This document shows positions 1-10,900 of a stretch of 64,000 bases of DNA, piece by piece; positions within the stretch are counted from its first letter, which is position 1, and each line of letters starts with the position of its first letter. A model generated the notes under the pieces. That model was not told where the DNA came from. It worked only from the letters and a program-made list of their open reading frames with translations, and searched no databases. The DNA comes from Nodularia sp034931045 (lineage in GTDB: Bacteria > Cyanobacteriota > Cyanobacteriia > Cyanobacteriales > Nostocaceae): NCBI RefSeq assembly GCF_034931045.1, contig NZ_JAYGHH010000008.1, positions 1 to 64,000 of the forward strand. The letters run 5' to 3'. A program made the position numbers and the translations under genes.

Positions 1-180
1 AAGAAACTATATACTAGTAGTACAATTACGGTAAGGCTCTCAGTGGCTCAAAGGTGGGATTAACTAATTCGCGCTTTGAGATTCATCCGAATTTCTCACG
101 AAGCGCAAAGAACTATAAATCGTTGATAATGAGACGCTAAGATTAACTCACCCAGCCGTCTGAAATTTCACCCAATCTAT
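1..180. other. Leading non-coding stretch
   Basis: No open frame of useful length and no recognised RNA was seen before the first gene. It is presumably the upstream region of the receiver-EAL gene at 181. No convincing Shine-Dalgarno sequence lies directly before that ATG. Confidence 0.4.
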
Positions 181-1902
181 ATGAATACGATTCTGATCAT
201 TGAAGATGAGCCTCAAATTAGAGAAAATATTCAGCTAATTCTTGACCTCCAGGGGTATGCTACCATCACCGCCGAAGATGGATGGCAAGGGTTACAGATG
301 GCAGAACAACATCAGCCAGATATGATTATTTGTGATCTGATGATGCCACGATTAGATGGATATGGACTTATTAAAGCATTGCGTCAACAGCCATTGACTG
401 CGGACATTCCGTTTATTTTTCTGACTTCTAAAGCAGAACACTCCAATCTGCGTCAAGGAATGGGGATGGGTGCAGACGACTATTTAACTAAGCCGTTTGA
501 TGTCAATGAACTTCTCCAGGTAATTTCTACTCAACTAGAAAAACGCCAGATTGTTACCCAACGTTACAAAGAACAGATTGAGCAGATGGAAACTCATATC
601 AATTATCTGGCTCGTTATGATAGCTTAACTGGTTTACCCAATCAATTTTTCTTAGAAGAGCATTTCAATCAAATCCGTGTTCAAGCTTACAATCAGGGTC
701 AATTTTTGCCCTTGTTACTAATTGATATAGATATACTCTATCCCACTAAATTATTATTTGCTCCTAGTTCAAGACACTTGTTAATTAAAGCCGTAGGGGA
801 AAGATTAAATCAATTAAACTCCCCCAATCAGATTATTGACTTGATAGCTTACTTAAAAACAGACCAAATAGCGCTATTTGTCAATCCAATTCAGGATAGA
901 AAAGTAGCTGCTCAGATTGCTGAACAAATTTTAAGTATTTTATCACAACCTATTATTTTAAATAATCAGGAAATATCTGTTAGAGCTAAAATTGGCATTG
1001 CTTGTTATCCCCAGGATGCTTTGCAACTAGGAGAACTACTGACTCATGCAGAAGTTACTCTAGATCATTATAAATTCAATGACACAAATTCTTATCATTT
1101 TTATGCTCAAGAGATCCTCGAAATTGTTTTTAGAAAAGTTATTTTAGAAACTGACTTTTGGCAAGCTTTGTCAAGAAATGAATTTTTGATTTATTATCAA
1201 CCTTTATTCAATATCAAGACTGGTAAAATTGTTGGTTTAGAAGCATTAATTCGTTGGCAACACCCAGAATATGGTATAATTTCCCCAGCAGAATTTATTC
1301 CTATTGCTGAAGAGTCAGGCTTTATCATTCCCTTGGGAGAATGGATTATAAAAACGGTTTGTTTACAATTAAAACATTTACAGGCAGAAGGATTTGGTAG
1401 GTTAAAGGTAGCTGTCAACATATCCGCCTGTCAGTTTAGACAAGAAAATTTCATTCAACGCATTAATGATATTCTTGTTGATACAAATTTCGACCCGGAA
1501 CTATTAGAATTAGAACTAACTGAAACTGTATTTATTCAAGATATTGAATTAGTGAAGAACAAAATTAATGGTCTAAGATGTTATGGAGTTAAGCTATCAA
1601 TTGATGATTTTGGTACAGGGTACTCATCGTTTAAATATCTCCAAGAATTTTCTTTTAGTCACTTAAAAATAGATCGCTATTTTATTAGTAATATTGATAA
1701 GCTTCACACTAAACAGTCAATTGTTAAAAGTATAATTCAGTTAGCAGATACTTTTAAAATCAATATCATTGCCGAAGGGGTAGAAACTAATGAAGAGCTA
1801 AATTGGCTCCAACAAAATCACTGTCCCGTTATCCAAGGCTATTTTTTCAGTCGTCCTTTAGCAATAGAAGACTTAAAGATTTTTTTACTAGTCAAGAATT
1901 AA
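181..1902 (+). CDS. Response regulator with degenerate GGDEF and EAL (c-di-GMP phosphodiesterase) domains
   Basis: 573 residues. The N-terminal receiver (about 1-120) has acidic pair E8/D9, phospho-acceptor D52 (ICDLMMP) and K104 (YLTKPF). A GGDEF-like domain follows (about 140-300): it keeps the entry motif YDSLTGLPN, but the GG(D/E)EF loop reads LKTDQIAL, so cyclase activity is unlikely. The EAL domain (about 325-570) keeps GLEALIRWQHP, DDFGTGYSS, LKIDRYF and IAEGVET, the signature set of active phosphodiesterases. The protein should therefore hydrolyse c-di-GMP under control of a partner histidine kinase. Its receiver closely resembles that of the regulator at 12082 (shared LRQGMGxGADDYxTKPF), so the nearby kinases are candidate partners. 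The function is assigned from motifs; the partner is inferred. Confidence 0.92.
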   Translation: MNTILIIEDEPQIRENIQLILDLQGYATITAEDGWQGLQMAEQHQPDMIICDLMMPRLDGYGLIKALRQQPLTADIPFIFLTSKAEHSNLRQGMGMGADDYLTKPFDVNELLQVISTQLEKRQIVTQRYKEQIEQMETHINYLARYDSLTGLPNQFFLEEHFNQIRVQAYNQGQFLPLLLIDIDILYPTKLLFAPSSRHLLIKAVGERLNQLNSPNQIIDLIAYLKTDQIALFVNPIQDRKVAAQIAEQILSILSQPIILNNQEISVRAKIGIACYPQDALQLGELLTHAEVTLDHYKFNDTNSYHFYAQEILEIVFRKVILETDFWQALSRNEFLIYYQPLFNIKTGKIVGLEALIRWQHPEYGIISPAEFIPIAEESGFIIPLGEWIIKTVCLQLKHLQAEGFGRLKVAVNISACQFRQENFIQRINDILVDTNFDPELLELELTETVFIQDIELVKNKINGLRCYGVKLSIDDFGTGYSSFKYLQEFSFSHLKIDRYFISNIDKLHTKQSIVKSIIQLADTFKINIIAEGVETNEELNWLQQNHCPVIQGYFFSRPLAIEDLKIFLLVKN

Positions 1903-2480
1903 AATTCTCAAACAAGCTACTGACAAAAGCTTGAAGTGAACAAAAATTGTTGTGTTTTCGAGGATAGGGCGTTCCAGCAACTCCTGGGTCTGATGCTGTC
2001 TCATGCAACAATACCCGATAGGTAAGAGACTTCCAAATAAAAAAATATCCCGTCGTTTTGAGAGCAGGGGAGCAGGGGGAGGAAAGGTCATTTTAGTTGC
2101 AGAAATTTGGATCAACTTCTTTGTGGAGTTCTCTAAAGCCTGTTATTATTGCAACTTCATCAAAACTTTACACAAATTTTTGCTTTTAATTGGCGTGCAA
2201 ACCTCTGATTTAGGGCGATCGCAGTCCCTGTTTTACGTATATTTGCTGATAAAGAGTAATATGTTTTTTGTATAAAAATAGCACAAATCTATTGATCTGA
2301 CTCATGATGGTATGACATTCTGATTGTTAGTGAAGGTAAATCAACGAGCGCGGAGCAAAACCATCTCAATCAGTTTTGCAGATATATTCATAGCTAGTTT
2401 TTATCTCAACAAACAATATAACGCATCGCTCTTCTGAATATCTACACTATCAACATTCACTTTTGAGGAAAATCGGAATC
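1903..2480. other. Intergenic region, no gene supported
   Basis: About 580 bp without a credible gene; a 90-residue frame at 2003-2275 has no recognisable features. It contains a short G-rich direct repeat (gagcagggga units, 2062-2082) of the type scattered through Nostocales genomes and a HIP1 octamer near 2216. The promoter of the PEP-CTERM gene should lie in its right half. Confidence 0.4.
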
Positions 2481-3287
2481 ATGGCTATCTCAAGCTTAAT
2501 CACAAAGTTATCAATGGGTTTGATTGGAGCAGCAATTCTTACTTTAGAGACATCTGTAGCACAGGCGGCACCCTTTTTTGTTTCTACTGGCAATGGAAAA
2601 GTTGGCAGCGTTGATCAAACGACAGGATTGTTCACCGAAGTTGCTAGTGGACCAAGCTTCACTGATATAGCTTTATCTAATTCAGAAGAGATTTTCGGTA
2701 TCACGTTCAATAGCTTGTATAAAGTCAACACAACCACAAGTACATCCTCATTTATTGGTAATCTGGGTGTATCGAATATGAATGGGTTAGGATTTACTAC
2801 TAGTAATTCACTCTACGGAACTGGTGGTTCCAACTTCTACAACATCAATACCTTAACAGGTGCTGCATCTTTGGTATCTAACATTGCTGGCTTCATGAGC
2901 AGTGGCGATATAGTATATGATTCTGTGAACGATAGATTTCTAGCCACATCACAGGGGGATAGCTTGTGGTCAATCGCTGTAGATGGCACAGCTAACAAGA
3001 TTGGTAATATTGGTTTTAACTCTGTATACGGTTTAGCTTTCGACAACAATGGAAGTTTATATGGCTACACTTCTGATCGGAAGCAGATAGCTATTGATAC
3101 AACAACAGGATCGGGTACATTTAATCAAAATGTTACGGGTCTTTCCAGTTCAATATGGGGTTCTGCATCACTCCCATCATCAGGGCCAGCAACTTCTGTT
3201 CCCGAACCCGCTTCTATATTAGGTCTGTTGGCTATGGGTGCAATGGGTGCAAGTTCGATGCTTCAGCGCAAACAGATCCAAGAGTAA
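2481..3287 (+). CDS. PEP-CTERM sorting domain protein, secreted
   Basis: 268 residues from the ATG at 2481. That start is preferred over an in-frame TTG at 2463 because GAGG (2465-2468) sits 12 bases before it. The N-terminus is a signal peptide with a hydrophobic core and an AQA|AP cleavage-like site. The middle is rich in G, S, T and N, with repeated short strands (VDQTTGLFTE, INTLTGAAS) that look like a beta-propeller or other all-beta fold. The C-terminus is a PEP-CTERM tripartite signal: VPEP, a hydrophobic helix (LGLLAMGAMGA), then basic residues (QRK). Proteins with this signal are processed by exosortase and linked to the envelope or exopolysaccharide. The particular role is unknown. 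The gene stands alone and is followed by a terminator-like hairpin. Confidence 0.85.
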   Translation: MAISSLITKLSMGLIGAAILTLETSVAQAAPFFVSTGNGKVGSVDQTTGLFTEVASGPSFTDIALSNSEEIFGITFNSLYKVNTTTSTSSFIGNLGVSNMNGLGFTTSNSLYGTGGSNFYNINTLTGAASLVSNIAGFMSSGDIVYDSVNDRFLATSQGDSLWSIAVDGTANKIGNIGFNSVYGLAFDNNGSLYGYTSDRKQIAIDTTTGSGTFNQNVTGLSSSIWGSASLPSSGPATSVPEPASILGLLAMGAMGASSMLQRKQIQE

Positions 3288-3297
3288 TAAAATGCCC

Positions 3298-3378
3298 AGA
3301 GGGGAAAAGTGACATCCAGCTGATTATTTAATTCACTATCTCTCGAAAATAATCGTTTTTTGTTTTCCCCTCTTTTTT
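3298..3378 (+). terminator. Probable Rho-independent terminator after the PEP-CTERM gene
   Basis: agaggggaaaa (3298-3308) pairs with ttttcccctct (3363-3373) and is followed directly by further T residues to 3378. The loop is long (about 54 nt). Its position, 11 bp after the stop codon, fits termination of the gene at 2481. Confidence 0.6.
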
Positions 3379-3525
3379 GTCATAATAGCCGGAAGCACTG
3401 CATAGAAAATTAATCCTTGATGTCAAGTGCAGTCCTGACATAACAAGGTATTTAAGAATCAGAAGGCATATTTTTATTGAATTTTTGATTTTGTTTTAGG
3501 TCTTTTTTAGTATTAATTTATCTTC

Positions 3526-4722
3526 TTAAAAAGGAATACTAACTGTAAATGTGGTTCCCTCTCCCACTCGACTATCTAGGCTAATCTTTCCTTTGTGTAA
3601 ATCAACACATTTTTTGATTATGCTCAATCCTAAACCTGTGCCAGAAATCTTGCCGACGTTAGATCCTCTTTGGAAAGGTGTAAATAAATTGGCTTGATCT
3701 GCGTCAGGAATGCCGATACCGGAATCACTAATTTTAAATATCAGTTGATTATTTTCTTTGGTCAAACTAAAGTTAACTACATTAGTATCAGGAGAATACT
3801 TAATAGCATTAGTAAGAAGATTAGTGAGAATTTGCCGTAACAATTTTTTATCTAACTTAATAATCAGCAAGTTGTTGAAAACTTCTGGGCCTAAATCTAA
3901 GGAGAAATTTATTTTACGCCCTGCTGTACTAGTTTCTATTTCCTGTTTGAGATCATAACAGAAGGCGATGATATCTAATGATTCTAAATGTAGCTTGACC
4001 TTCTCAGATTCATCCCGGTTAATCATCAATATATCATCAAGGATTTGGGTGATATGCTTAATGGTGGTTTGAATTGTTTGTAGATGTTCCTGTTTTCTGC
4101 CTTCATTGAGGCGATCGCCAAAATTTTGCAAAATACCTGATGATGAGGAAATAATCGCTAAAGGTGTACGAAATTCATGGGATGCCATTGTGATAAACCG
4201 CGATTTTAATTGGCTTAATTCCTTTTCCCTTTCTAGAGCCTGACTTAATTCTGTTGTCCGTTCAGCAACTTTATGTTCTAACTGCTCTGTCAGTTGTATA
4301 AGTTGCTGATTCTGGATTTCTAAAGTTTTACTTAACTGTCGTAAATGCAAATGAGTGCGTATACGAGCCAGTAGTTCTTCTTCCTGAAATGGCTTGGTGA
4401 TATAGTCTACAGCACCTAAACTCAAACCTTTAACCTTATCAACAGTATCAACTAGAGCTGTCATAAAAATTATCGGAATCGACTGAGTGAGAGGATCAGC
4501 TTGAAGTTGCTGACAAACTTCAAATCCACTGATATCAAGCAACATAATATCTAGGAGAATTAAATCAGGAATACTGAGATGGACTTGTTTGATTACATTT
4601 AGCCCCTCTACTTCAACTCGCACATTGTAACCTGCAACACTTAAGGCATGATCCAGAATTTCTAAATTAGTAGAATTGTCATCAACTACTAAAATGGTGG
4701 CGCATTCAGGTGAATTTTCCAT
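3526..4722 (-). CDS. Receiver-histidine kinase (REC-HisKA-HATPase)
   Basis: 398 residues, cytoplasmic. The N-terminal receiver (about 8-125) has D58 (LLDIMLL) and the conserved K (YITKPF). A coiled-coil linker (about 130-170) leads to a HisKA domain with phospho-accepting H182 (MASHEFRTPL). The HATPase_c domain shows an N box (NLLTNAIKYSP), G1 (DSGIGIPDAD) and G2 (GTGLGLSII). It is the downstream member of a two-gene operon, 14 bp after the hybrid kinase at 4737-7043. Its kinase core (LEREKEL.LKSRF...SHEFRTPL) is strikingly like that of the large kinase at 7946, so the two are probably duplicates. No sensor domain is present: input must come through the receiver, as in a phosphorelay. Confidence 0.92.
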   Translation of the reverse strand: MENSPECATILVVDDNSTNLEILDHALSVAGYNVRVEVEGLNVIKQVHLSIPDLILLDIMLLDISGFEVCQQLQADPLTQSIPIIFMTALVDTVDKVKGLSLGAVDYITKPFQEEELLARIRTHLHLRQLSKTLEIQNQQLIQLTEQLEHKVAERTTELSQALEREKELSQLKSRFITMASHEFRTPLAIISSSSGILQNFGDRLNEGRKQEHLQTIQTTIKHITQILDDILMINRDESEKVKLHLESLDIIAFCYDLKQEIETSTAGRKINFSLDLGPEVFNNLLIIKLDKKLLRQILTNLLTNAIKYSPDTNVVNFSLTKENNQLIFKISDSGIGIPDADQANLFTPFQRGSNVGKISGTGLGLSIIKKCVDLHKGKISLDSRVGEGTTFTVSIPF

Positions 4723-4736
4723 AAGTTACTTGTTCT

Positions 4737-7043
4737 TTAGTTAGATTCTGGGGATTGTTCACTAATAACTTTTCGCAGAAACTCACGGGCTTTGACAATT
4801 TGATAACCTCGCAGCATCACAGCTATTTTATCTACAAAGGGGCGATAAATTTCGGTATCTTGAACTAACATTTCTAGCTCTTGCTGCATTTCCTTAATTT
4901 GTCCTTGCATAGCATATTTCATTAATGTACTTAAATTAGATGCGGGTGGAATCACTATTTGTGTGTTTGTATTCTCCTCTGATGGTTGAGGATTAGTTAC
5001 TTCTAACTCTGCATAAATCCACTCCAGATGAAGATGTTGGGCTAACATCCGATAAAGTTCTTCTGCTTCTACTGGTTTGGGTAAAAAATCTTGTCCACCG
5101 GCGGCAAAACTTTTTTGGCGATCGCTATCAAATACACTAGCAGAGGAAATTATGACAATTGTGTTTTTTAGCTCGGCTATTTGACGTAATTGCTTGAGCA
5201 TTTCCCACCCATCCATAATTGGCATTTTTAAATGAGAAATCATAATGTCAGGAGGATTTTCCCATGCCTTTTGTAAAGCTTCTTCTCCATTGTTAGCCTC
5301 TATGACTATAAAACCCAAAGGAGCAAGCAAACTAACCAGTACAGAGCGATTTTCCCAACGATCATCAATTACTAAAATTTTTCTTTCTTTGCCGGAATAT
5401 CCCACGATTTGACCTAAGTTTGTGAAGGTGTTAGCTTTAGCCCAGTTATTTGCTAAAGGACATTGAACTGCAAATTCAAATAAACTACCAATTCCTAATT
5501 GACTACTAACTTCCAAACTACCACCCATCATTTCTACAAAATTTTTACTGATTGTTAAGCCTAAACCAGTTCCTTCTATTTGTCGCTTAGATGTTCCTAC
5601 TTGTTCAAAGGGTAGAAAAATTTGTTCTAATTGACCGGAATTCATGCCAATACCTGTATCTTGAATTTGAAAGTTTAGCTTGATAACCGTAGATTCAGTA
5701 TTTGTAGATGATGTTAATAATTCTGTTTCACTCACCATTACCCTAAAGATAACTTTTCCTCTATCTGTAAACTTAATGGCATTACCTAAGATATTAAGTA
5801 AAATTTGTCTCACCCGTTTTTCATCTAAGATGACTCCCAATGGTAAATTTTCTGGTGCTTCATAAATAAAAGATAGGCTCTTTTGCTCGGCTTTGATGCG
5901 TGCGACTTCTACCACTCCTTGTAATAAAGATGGTAAATAACAAGGCACGGGGTAAATTACCATTTTCCGAGCTTCGATTTTGGCAAGATCGAGAACATCG
6001 TTAATGAGGGTGAGTAAATGAGCGCCACATTGATAAATTACATCAACTCCCCGTTGTTGTTCCTCGCTAAGTTGTGTGCGATTCAAAATTTGAGCATAGC
6101 CTAAAATGCCATTTAAGGGTGTACGTAATTCATGGCTCATGTTGGCGAGAAACTCGCTTTTGGCTTGATTAGCTGTATCTGCTAGTTCCTTGGCTGCTTC
6201 TAATTGGTTAGTATATTCTTGCTGTTCTTGTAGAAGTTGTTTAACTCGTTGAATAAGTTGATTTAAAGAGGTAGCTAGTATACCCATTTCACCTTTAATA
6301 TCTGTTGGTAATTGCAGGTCAAAATTGGATTCCCGCGTGACTTGTTGAGCGATTTTGGTTATGGACTGAATGGGAAGTGCGATCGCTCTACTGGTGTAGA
6401 ATGTCAAAATACAACAGATTGCAATTGATAGCCCTAGCCCAATAATAATAATTTGGGTGCGTAATTCTTCAGCTTGAATAAGAGCTAATTCTGCCTCCAC
6501 TTGTTTTTTAGTTAACAGGTGATAGAAATTTATTAACTGGTCTGGAAATTCGATAAACTGAACGAATTCAGGACTTTTAATTAATGCAACGATTAACTTT
6601 TCTGATTTTGCTGCTTTCTCTGGAATAGCCGTGAATGGCTGAACTTTTTCTGTAAATTTACGTAGACTATATTCAAATTTACTAACAGTAATTTCATATT
6701 TTTCTAGTAAAAGTTGTAATTCTTCTATTGTGACTGGTTGATCTGAATTATTGTGACTATTCAGAAGTAATCGGACTTTTTGTACCCGATTAATTAAATT
6801 GCTACTTTCGCGCTCAAAGTCTTGGGGATTTTGTAAATATGGTGACAATTGCTTTGCTGGCCGATTGTACAAAATATTAACCTGCAATGTACTCAGAAGG
6901 TTACGCTCTTTTGAAGCTATTTGACTGGCTTGTAAAGCTTGCTGTTGATAATAGTTACCTACAGTTAAGCCTATGATAGTTCCCCCTAGTGCTATTCCTA
7001 GAGCTACACTATATCCATAAATAATTTTATTTCTAATACTCAT
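4737..7043 (-). CDS. Membrane hybrid histidine kinase with a receiver lacking its phospho-acceptor Asp
   Basis: 768 residues from the ATG at 7043. It is preferred over an in-frame TTG at 7055 because GAGGA (7049-7053) precedes it at good spacing. The order is: transmembrane helix (about 10-30), extracytoplasmic helical sensor region (about 35-195), second helix (about 200-222), HAMP, coiled coil, HisKA with H304 (NMSHELRTPLNGI), HATPase_c (DTGIGMNSGQ, GTGLGLTISKN), receiver (about 555-680), and a C-terminal helical tail. In the receiver the residue aligning with the phospho-acceptor Asp is H604 (DIMISHLKMP, normally ...DxxMP); the acidic pair (VIDD) and the Lys (LPKPV) are kept. The receiver is therefore probably a non-phosphorylated protein-interaction module. 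It heads an operon with the REC-kinase at 3526. Confidence 0.9.
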   Translation of the reverse strand: MSIRNKIIYGYSVALGIALGGTIIGLTVGNYYQQQALQASQIASKERNLLSTLQVNILYNRPAKQLSPYLQNPQDFERESSNLINRVQKVRLLLNSHNNSDQPVTIEELQLLLEKYEITVSKFEYSLRKFTEKVQPFTAIPEKAAKSEKLIVALIKSPEFVQFIEFPDQLINFYHLLTKKQVEAELALIQAEELRTQIIIIGLGLSIAICCILTFYTSRAIALPIQSITKIAQQVTRESNFDLQLPTDIKGEMGILATSLNQLIQRVKQLLQEQQEYTNQLEAAKELADTANQAKSEFLANMSHELRTPLNGILGYAQILNRTQLSEEQQRGVDVIYQCGAHLLTLINDVLDLAKIEARKMVIYPVPCYLPSLLQGVVEVARIKAEQKSLSFIYEAPENLPLGVILDEKRVRQILLNILGNAIKFTDRGKVIFRVMVSETELLTSSTNTESTVIKLNFQIQDTGIGMNSGQLEQIFLPFEQVGTSKRQIEGTGLGLTISKNFVEMMGGSLEVSSQLGIGSLFEFAVQCPLANNWAKANTFTNLGQIVGYSGKERKILVIDDRWENRSVLVSLLAPLGFIVIEANNGEEALQKAWENPPDIMISHLKMPIMDGWEMLKQLRQIAELKNTIVIISSASVFDSDRQKSFAAGGQDFLPKPVEAEELYRMLAQHLHLEWIYAELEVTNPQPSEENTNTQIVIPPASNLSTLMKYAMQGQIKEMQQELEMLVQDTEIYRPFVDKIAVMLRGYQIVKAREFLRKVISEQSPESN

Positions 7044-7945
7044 ACCTGTCCTCAAAAATACTTATTTTTATATTGTAATATGTAAGATTTGTTACTTATT
7101 GTTTGTTGTACATAACTATTTTTTTCTGTATTGAGAAATATCTAAATATGAAATGAAATAATACACAACTTACTGTAAGTTTTGTAGAATATCAAGATGT
7201 AACCTACTCATCAATTCTAAGTGGTAATACTGTTCCCAAATAGACACCATTCTTTAGTATTTCTACTATTAACCACCCACTTCATTACTGTTATGGTTAT
7301 TATTAACCATGAGCGCAAAAATACTAATATTAGAGGTGGCTTATAAAAAAATAAAACAGCAATATTCGCAATAAATATGTCGGCTTGCAAATTTCAATCT
7401 ATGTCACTGCGAGTGGAAGTATCGCTAAAGCGTTTACGTAGTATGCCGTAGGCGTAAGATCCGCTTGAAGCGTAGCCTAGAGTCAAGCCCTGTAGCCATA
7501 GTGGAATGAAGCAAAAGATCCGAAGTAGTGACACTCTTTGTTAGTGTAGTTTTAGCAATATACAAGTATGTTGAGCGTTTTACATTCTGCTACATAGTTA
7601 GGTTTATTTACACTTACTTACCTAGCATTTATAATTATATACTCAAATCCCGCTAAAAATGTTAAAATCATGATCTGCGAGTTAATAAAAATTAGTAAAT
7701 AATTCAGGGCATAAAATTGAAGTATATGTAGTTTTATTAAAATCATCAGATCACTTATTTTCCAGACATTTTTTAATTGTACATTTTAGTTACGTAGCTT
7801 GAATTTTTAAATTTAATTTACTTGGTTACATATATTGATTGCATTCATTAAAAATTCTAATCTGTAAGTTTAATACATTATAAAATCAAAAAATAAGGAT
7901 GAATTTACACATTGTATCAGTTCTAAATAAAACATTCGGAGATAA
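7044..7945. other. Divergent intergenic region between two kinase genes
   Basis: About 900 bp, AT-rich, with no credible gene. It must hold the divergent promoters for the kinase operon (leftward) and the large kinase (rightward). A repeat element lies at 7402-7533; nothing else was recognised. Confidence 0.5.
7402..7533. repeat. Dispersed inverted-repeat element (tgtcact...agtgaca ends)
   Basis: tgtcact at 7402-7408 and agtgaca at 7527-7533 form short terminal inverted repeats. The interior has GC-richer palindromic segments (gcgtttacgta..., gccgtaggcgt, gcttgaagcgtagcc) unlike the AT-rich surroundings. It resembles the short non-coding repeats with GTCACTGCGAG-type ends that are common in Nostocales. 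Confidence 0.5.
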
Positions 7946-10900
7946 GTGGAAAGTATGTCTAGCAAATCTTTTTCTATCTCAGATATAGAGCGAATTATTT
8001 TAAATTCTCCTTTAAAACTTCCTGCCGAAACTCCGGTGATTGAAGCTGTCCGCTTCATGAGTCAAGTTCGTGAAACTTGTCATCTTAACTTAGCATTGGT
8101 GCAATCAGATGCAGAAATATTGAATCATGCAGAACAAGCTAGTTGTATTCTAGTAGTTAAAAATGAGAAATTAGTTGGCATATTCACAGAAAGAGAGATT
8201 GTTAGATGTACAGCAATGGGGCTGAATCTGGAACAAGTAACTCTAGCAGAAGTAATGGTTAAAAATCCAGTAACTATTAAAAAATCACAATTTACTAATA
8301 TTTTCGTGATTCTGAGTTTGTTTCGTCAATACAAAATTAGTCATCTAACTGTTGTTGATGATCAGAATCATATTGTAGGTTTTATCACCCAAATCAGTAT
8401 ACTTTATTCTCTTGATTTACTGGATATGTATGAAAATATTAATTTTTTACAGCAAAAAATCTATCAATTAGAAGCAGAAAAAGTTGATATTTTGCAAAAG
8501 CAAAATACAAAACTAGAAATGCAAGTTCAGGAACGCACCTTAAAATTAATAGAACAGGCAAATGCAGATAAACTCCTAGCTACCTTCTCTTACAAAATTC
8601 GTAACTCCTTGGATCTAGAATCTATTCTCCAAAGTGCTGTCTCGGAAATTCGGGGTTATTTGCAAACAGATCGGGTAGTAATTTACCAATTTGAACCAGA
8701 ATGGAGTGGGAGAATTGTTGCTGAATCCTTAGCACCAGAAAAAACTTCTCTTTTTGGTCGTGTTATTCATGATCCATGCTTTGGTATAAATTGGGTAGAA
8801 CCCTATACCAATGGCAGGGTGCGAAAGATTGAGGATATTTATGCTGCTGGGCTGGCTGATTGTCATATCGAACTTTTAGAAAAAGCAGAAATTTACGCCA
8901 ATTTAATTGTACCAATTGTCTATCATGAACAGCTTTGGGGGTTGCTTTGCGCTCATCAATGTTCCCAACCCCGATGTTGGAAAACTTTAGAAGTTGAATT
9001 ACTAGAAAAATTATCTACCCAAATTGCGATCGCTATTCAACAATCTCAACTTTATGAACAAGCACAAAAGGAACTTTTAAAACGTCAGCGTATGGAGGAA
9101 GCCTTACGGAATATTGCGCTAGGAGTTTCGACACAAACAGGAGAAGTTTTTTTCCATTCCTTAGTGCAGTATTTAAGCAAAGCCTTAGCAGTTGACTATG
9201 CCATTGTTGCTCAGTTAGTAAATAACAAAACTGATTACATGGAAACTGTAGCAGTTTGGGCAAATGGAGAAATTGTAGAAAACTTTGAATGTTCTTTCCT
9301 GGATAATCCTTATTACAATACACTTCGTAACTCTCATCAGTGTGTTTGTATTTATCCCTCTCAAGTACAGAGGGAATTTCCCTTAGATCCCAAGCTGAGA
9401 GATATGCAAGCAGAAAGTTATATGGGAATGCCTATTTATGATTCTACTGGTCAATCAATAGGAATACTCGCTGTACTCAGTCGTCATCCTCTGCATGATA
9501 TTGAATTCATGAGTGAAATTATGAAAATTTTTTCTATGCAAGTTGCTTCAGAACTACAACGTACTCAAGCAGAAGTAGCACTCAAAAAACTTAATGAAGA
9601 ATTAGAAATCCGGATCGCTGAACGAACAGCAGAACTAGAGCAAATTAATGAGGATTTACTCTTAGAAATTCAAGAACGTCAACGAGTTGAACAAATTCTC
9701 CAAAAACAATTAACTGCTATTGAAGCAACTATTGATGGTATTGCCATTTTAAAAGATGACAAATATACATTTTTAAATAAATCCCATGTCCAGTTATTTG
9801 GATATAATGATGCAAAAGAATTAATTGGTAAAACCTGGCAAGAAATATATCCTCCAGAGGAAATACAACGGTTTCAACAGGAGGTTTTCCCTATCTTGAT
9901 GCAGGAAGGTTGCTGGCAAGGAGAAGCCATAGCAAGACGAAATGATGGTAGCATCTTTCATGAAGAAATATCACTAACCATGACTCAAGATGGGGAGTTA
10001 ATTTGTGTTTGCCGAGACATTACTGAAAGTAAACAAGCTGAACTCCAACTACAAAAATTACTTTTGGAATTGTCAGACTTCAAATATGCTTTAGATCAAT
10101 CTGCAATTGTTGCTATTACAGACTCCAAGGGCAAAATTACCTATGCCAATGATCAATTCTGTCAAATTTCACAATATTCCCAAACAGAACTAATTGGTAG
10201 TACCCATAAAATCATTAATTCTGGTTATCACTCTTCAGAATATTTTCAAAAACTATGGTCAACCATTACCAAAGGCCAAGTTTGGCGTGGAGAACTTAAA
10301 AATAAGGCTAAAGATGGAACTTGTTATTGGGTAGATACAATCATCGTTCCTTTTATAGATAAAACTGGCAAGCCTTGGCAGTATTTAGCCATCCGTAACG
10401 ATATTACTAATCGCAAAAAAATACAATCTGACCTCCAAGAGAGTGAACAGAAATTCCGTCAATTGGCAGAAAATCTCAACCAAGTTTTCTGGATGACTGA
10501 CCCAGAAACATCAACAATGATCTATATCAGTCCTGCTTATGAAGAAATTTGGGGTTGTTCTTGTCAAAGTCTTTATGAAAATCCTAAATCTTTTATAGAT
10601 AGCATATATGCTGATGATAAACAGCCATTTTTTATGGCAATGCAGAATAAAAAACAAGGCTTTGATATCGAATATCGTATTATTAGACCTGATGGTTCTA
10701 TGCGTTGGATTCGGGATCAAGCCTTTCCTCTCACAAATCAAATGGGGGAAGTTTACAGAATAGTTGGTATTGCAGAAGATATCACAGAGAGCAAAAAATC
10801 CACTGTTGCTATTGAACAAAGTCAAAGTTTTCTTCGCCAGGTTATTGATACTAATCCTAATCTTATTTATGTTAAAGATTTGCAGGGGAGATTTGTTTTA

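Noticed and set aside
2003..2275. 90-residue plus-strand frame
   Set aside because: Low-complexity composition, includes a G-rich repeat, no ribosome-binding site or recognisable domain.
7870..8058. 62-residue minus-strand frame over the start of the large kinase
   Set aside because: Overlaps the coding start of a well-supported gene and shows no motif.
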